This document shows positions 14,008 through 14,015 of a stretch of DNA of 14,015 nucleotides, piece after piece. The position numbers were made by a program, and so were the translations under genes. The notes beneath the pieces were generated by a model, which was not told the DNA's origin, searched no databases, and worked only from the letters and a program-made list of their open reading frames with translations. Where the stretch lies: the NCBI GenBank assembly GCA_021779235.1, contig JAJYBA010000027.1, positions 1-14,015 of the forward strand. Reading direction: 5' to 3'. Within the stretch, counting starts at the first letter, position 1, and every line of letters begins with the position of its first letter. Origin of the DNA: Bacillota bacterium (GTDB taxonomy: Bacteria > Bacillota > Clostridia > Clostridiales > Clostridiaceae).

Positions 14008-14015
14008 TTGAGAAT

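Noticed and set aside
1..14015. CRISPR array, prophage or genomic island
   Set aside because: No regularly spaced repeats, no phage or integrase genes, and no shift in base composition among the protein genes; the window reads as core chromosome.

Overview
The window is AT-rich, with strong GGAGG-type ribosome binding sites, short intergenic gaps and clostridial-looking proteins. It most likely comes from a Clostridium or a close low-GC Firmicutes relative; the species cannot be told from sequence alone. Almost everything in it concerns potassium. A high-affinity Kdp system and a Trk-type system lie side by side on the minus strand, next to the end of a ribosomal RNA operon.

Layout, left to right. 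1-139 (minus) is the 5' end of a TPR-like protein gene that runs off the window. 441-1598 (plus) encodes only the N-terminal sensor half of KdpD (KdpD ATP-binding domain plus universal stress domain, no kinase). On the minus strand, 6309 down to 1665 is the transport operon: a 30-aa hydrophobic peptide, KdpF, KdpA, KdpB and KdpC. A separate minus-strand unit upstream of it, 8968-6634, encodes the membrane/kinase half of KdpD and the response regulator KdpE, and ends in a clear terminator. Further upstream, 12602-9165 (minus) is the trk operon: two separate single-RCK TrkA proteins, a 33-aa membrane peptide, TrkH, and a secreted or membrane-anchored OB-fold-like protein. At 13203-13778 (plus) is a response regulator whose output is TPR-like rather than DNA-binding. 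A bidirectional terminator separates it from tRNA-Lys(UUU) and a complete 5S rRNA, both on the minus strand at the end of an rRNA operon.

How the parts fit. KdpD/KdpE should sense K+ limitation and switch on KdpFABC, while TrkH with its TrkA subunits covers ordinary K+ uptake. The main structural oddity is KdpD split into two genes about 5.7 kb apart on opposite strands (385 aa + 554 aa, roughly one full-length KdpD).

The most useful regulatory observation is a repeated set of TTTATAC/TTAACAT-like half-sites. They sit at the same spacing (11, 20, 11, 11 bp) upstream of the kdpFABC operon (6512-6571) and in the divergent region between the TPR gene and the KdpD N-terminal gene (199-258). I read these as KdpE operators. 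Their orientation suggests that the left-end TPR gene, and possibly the KdpD N-terminal gene, belongs to the KdpE regulon. Three single-span membrane microproteins (25, 30 and 33 aa) are embedded in the two K+ uptake operons, and TPR-like proteins flank the whole K+ cluster on both sides.
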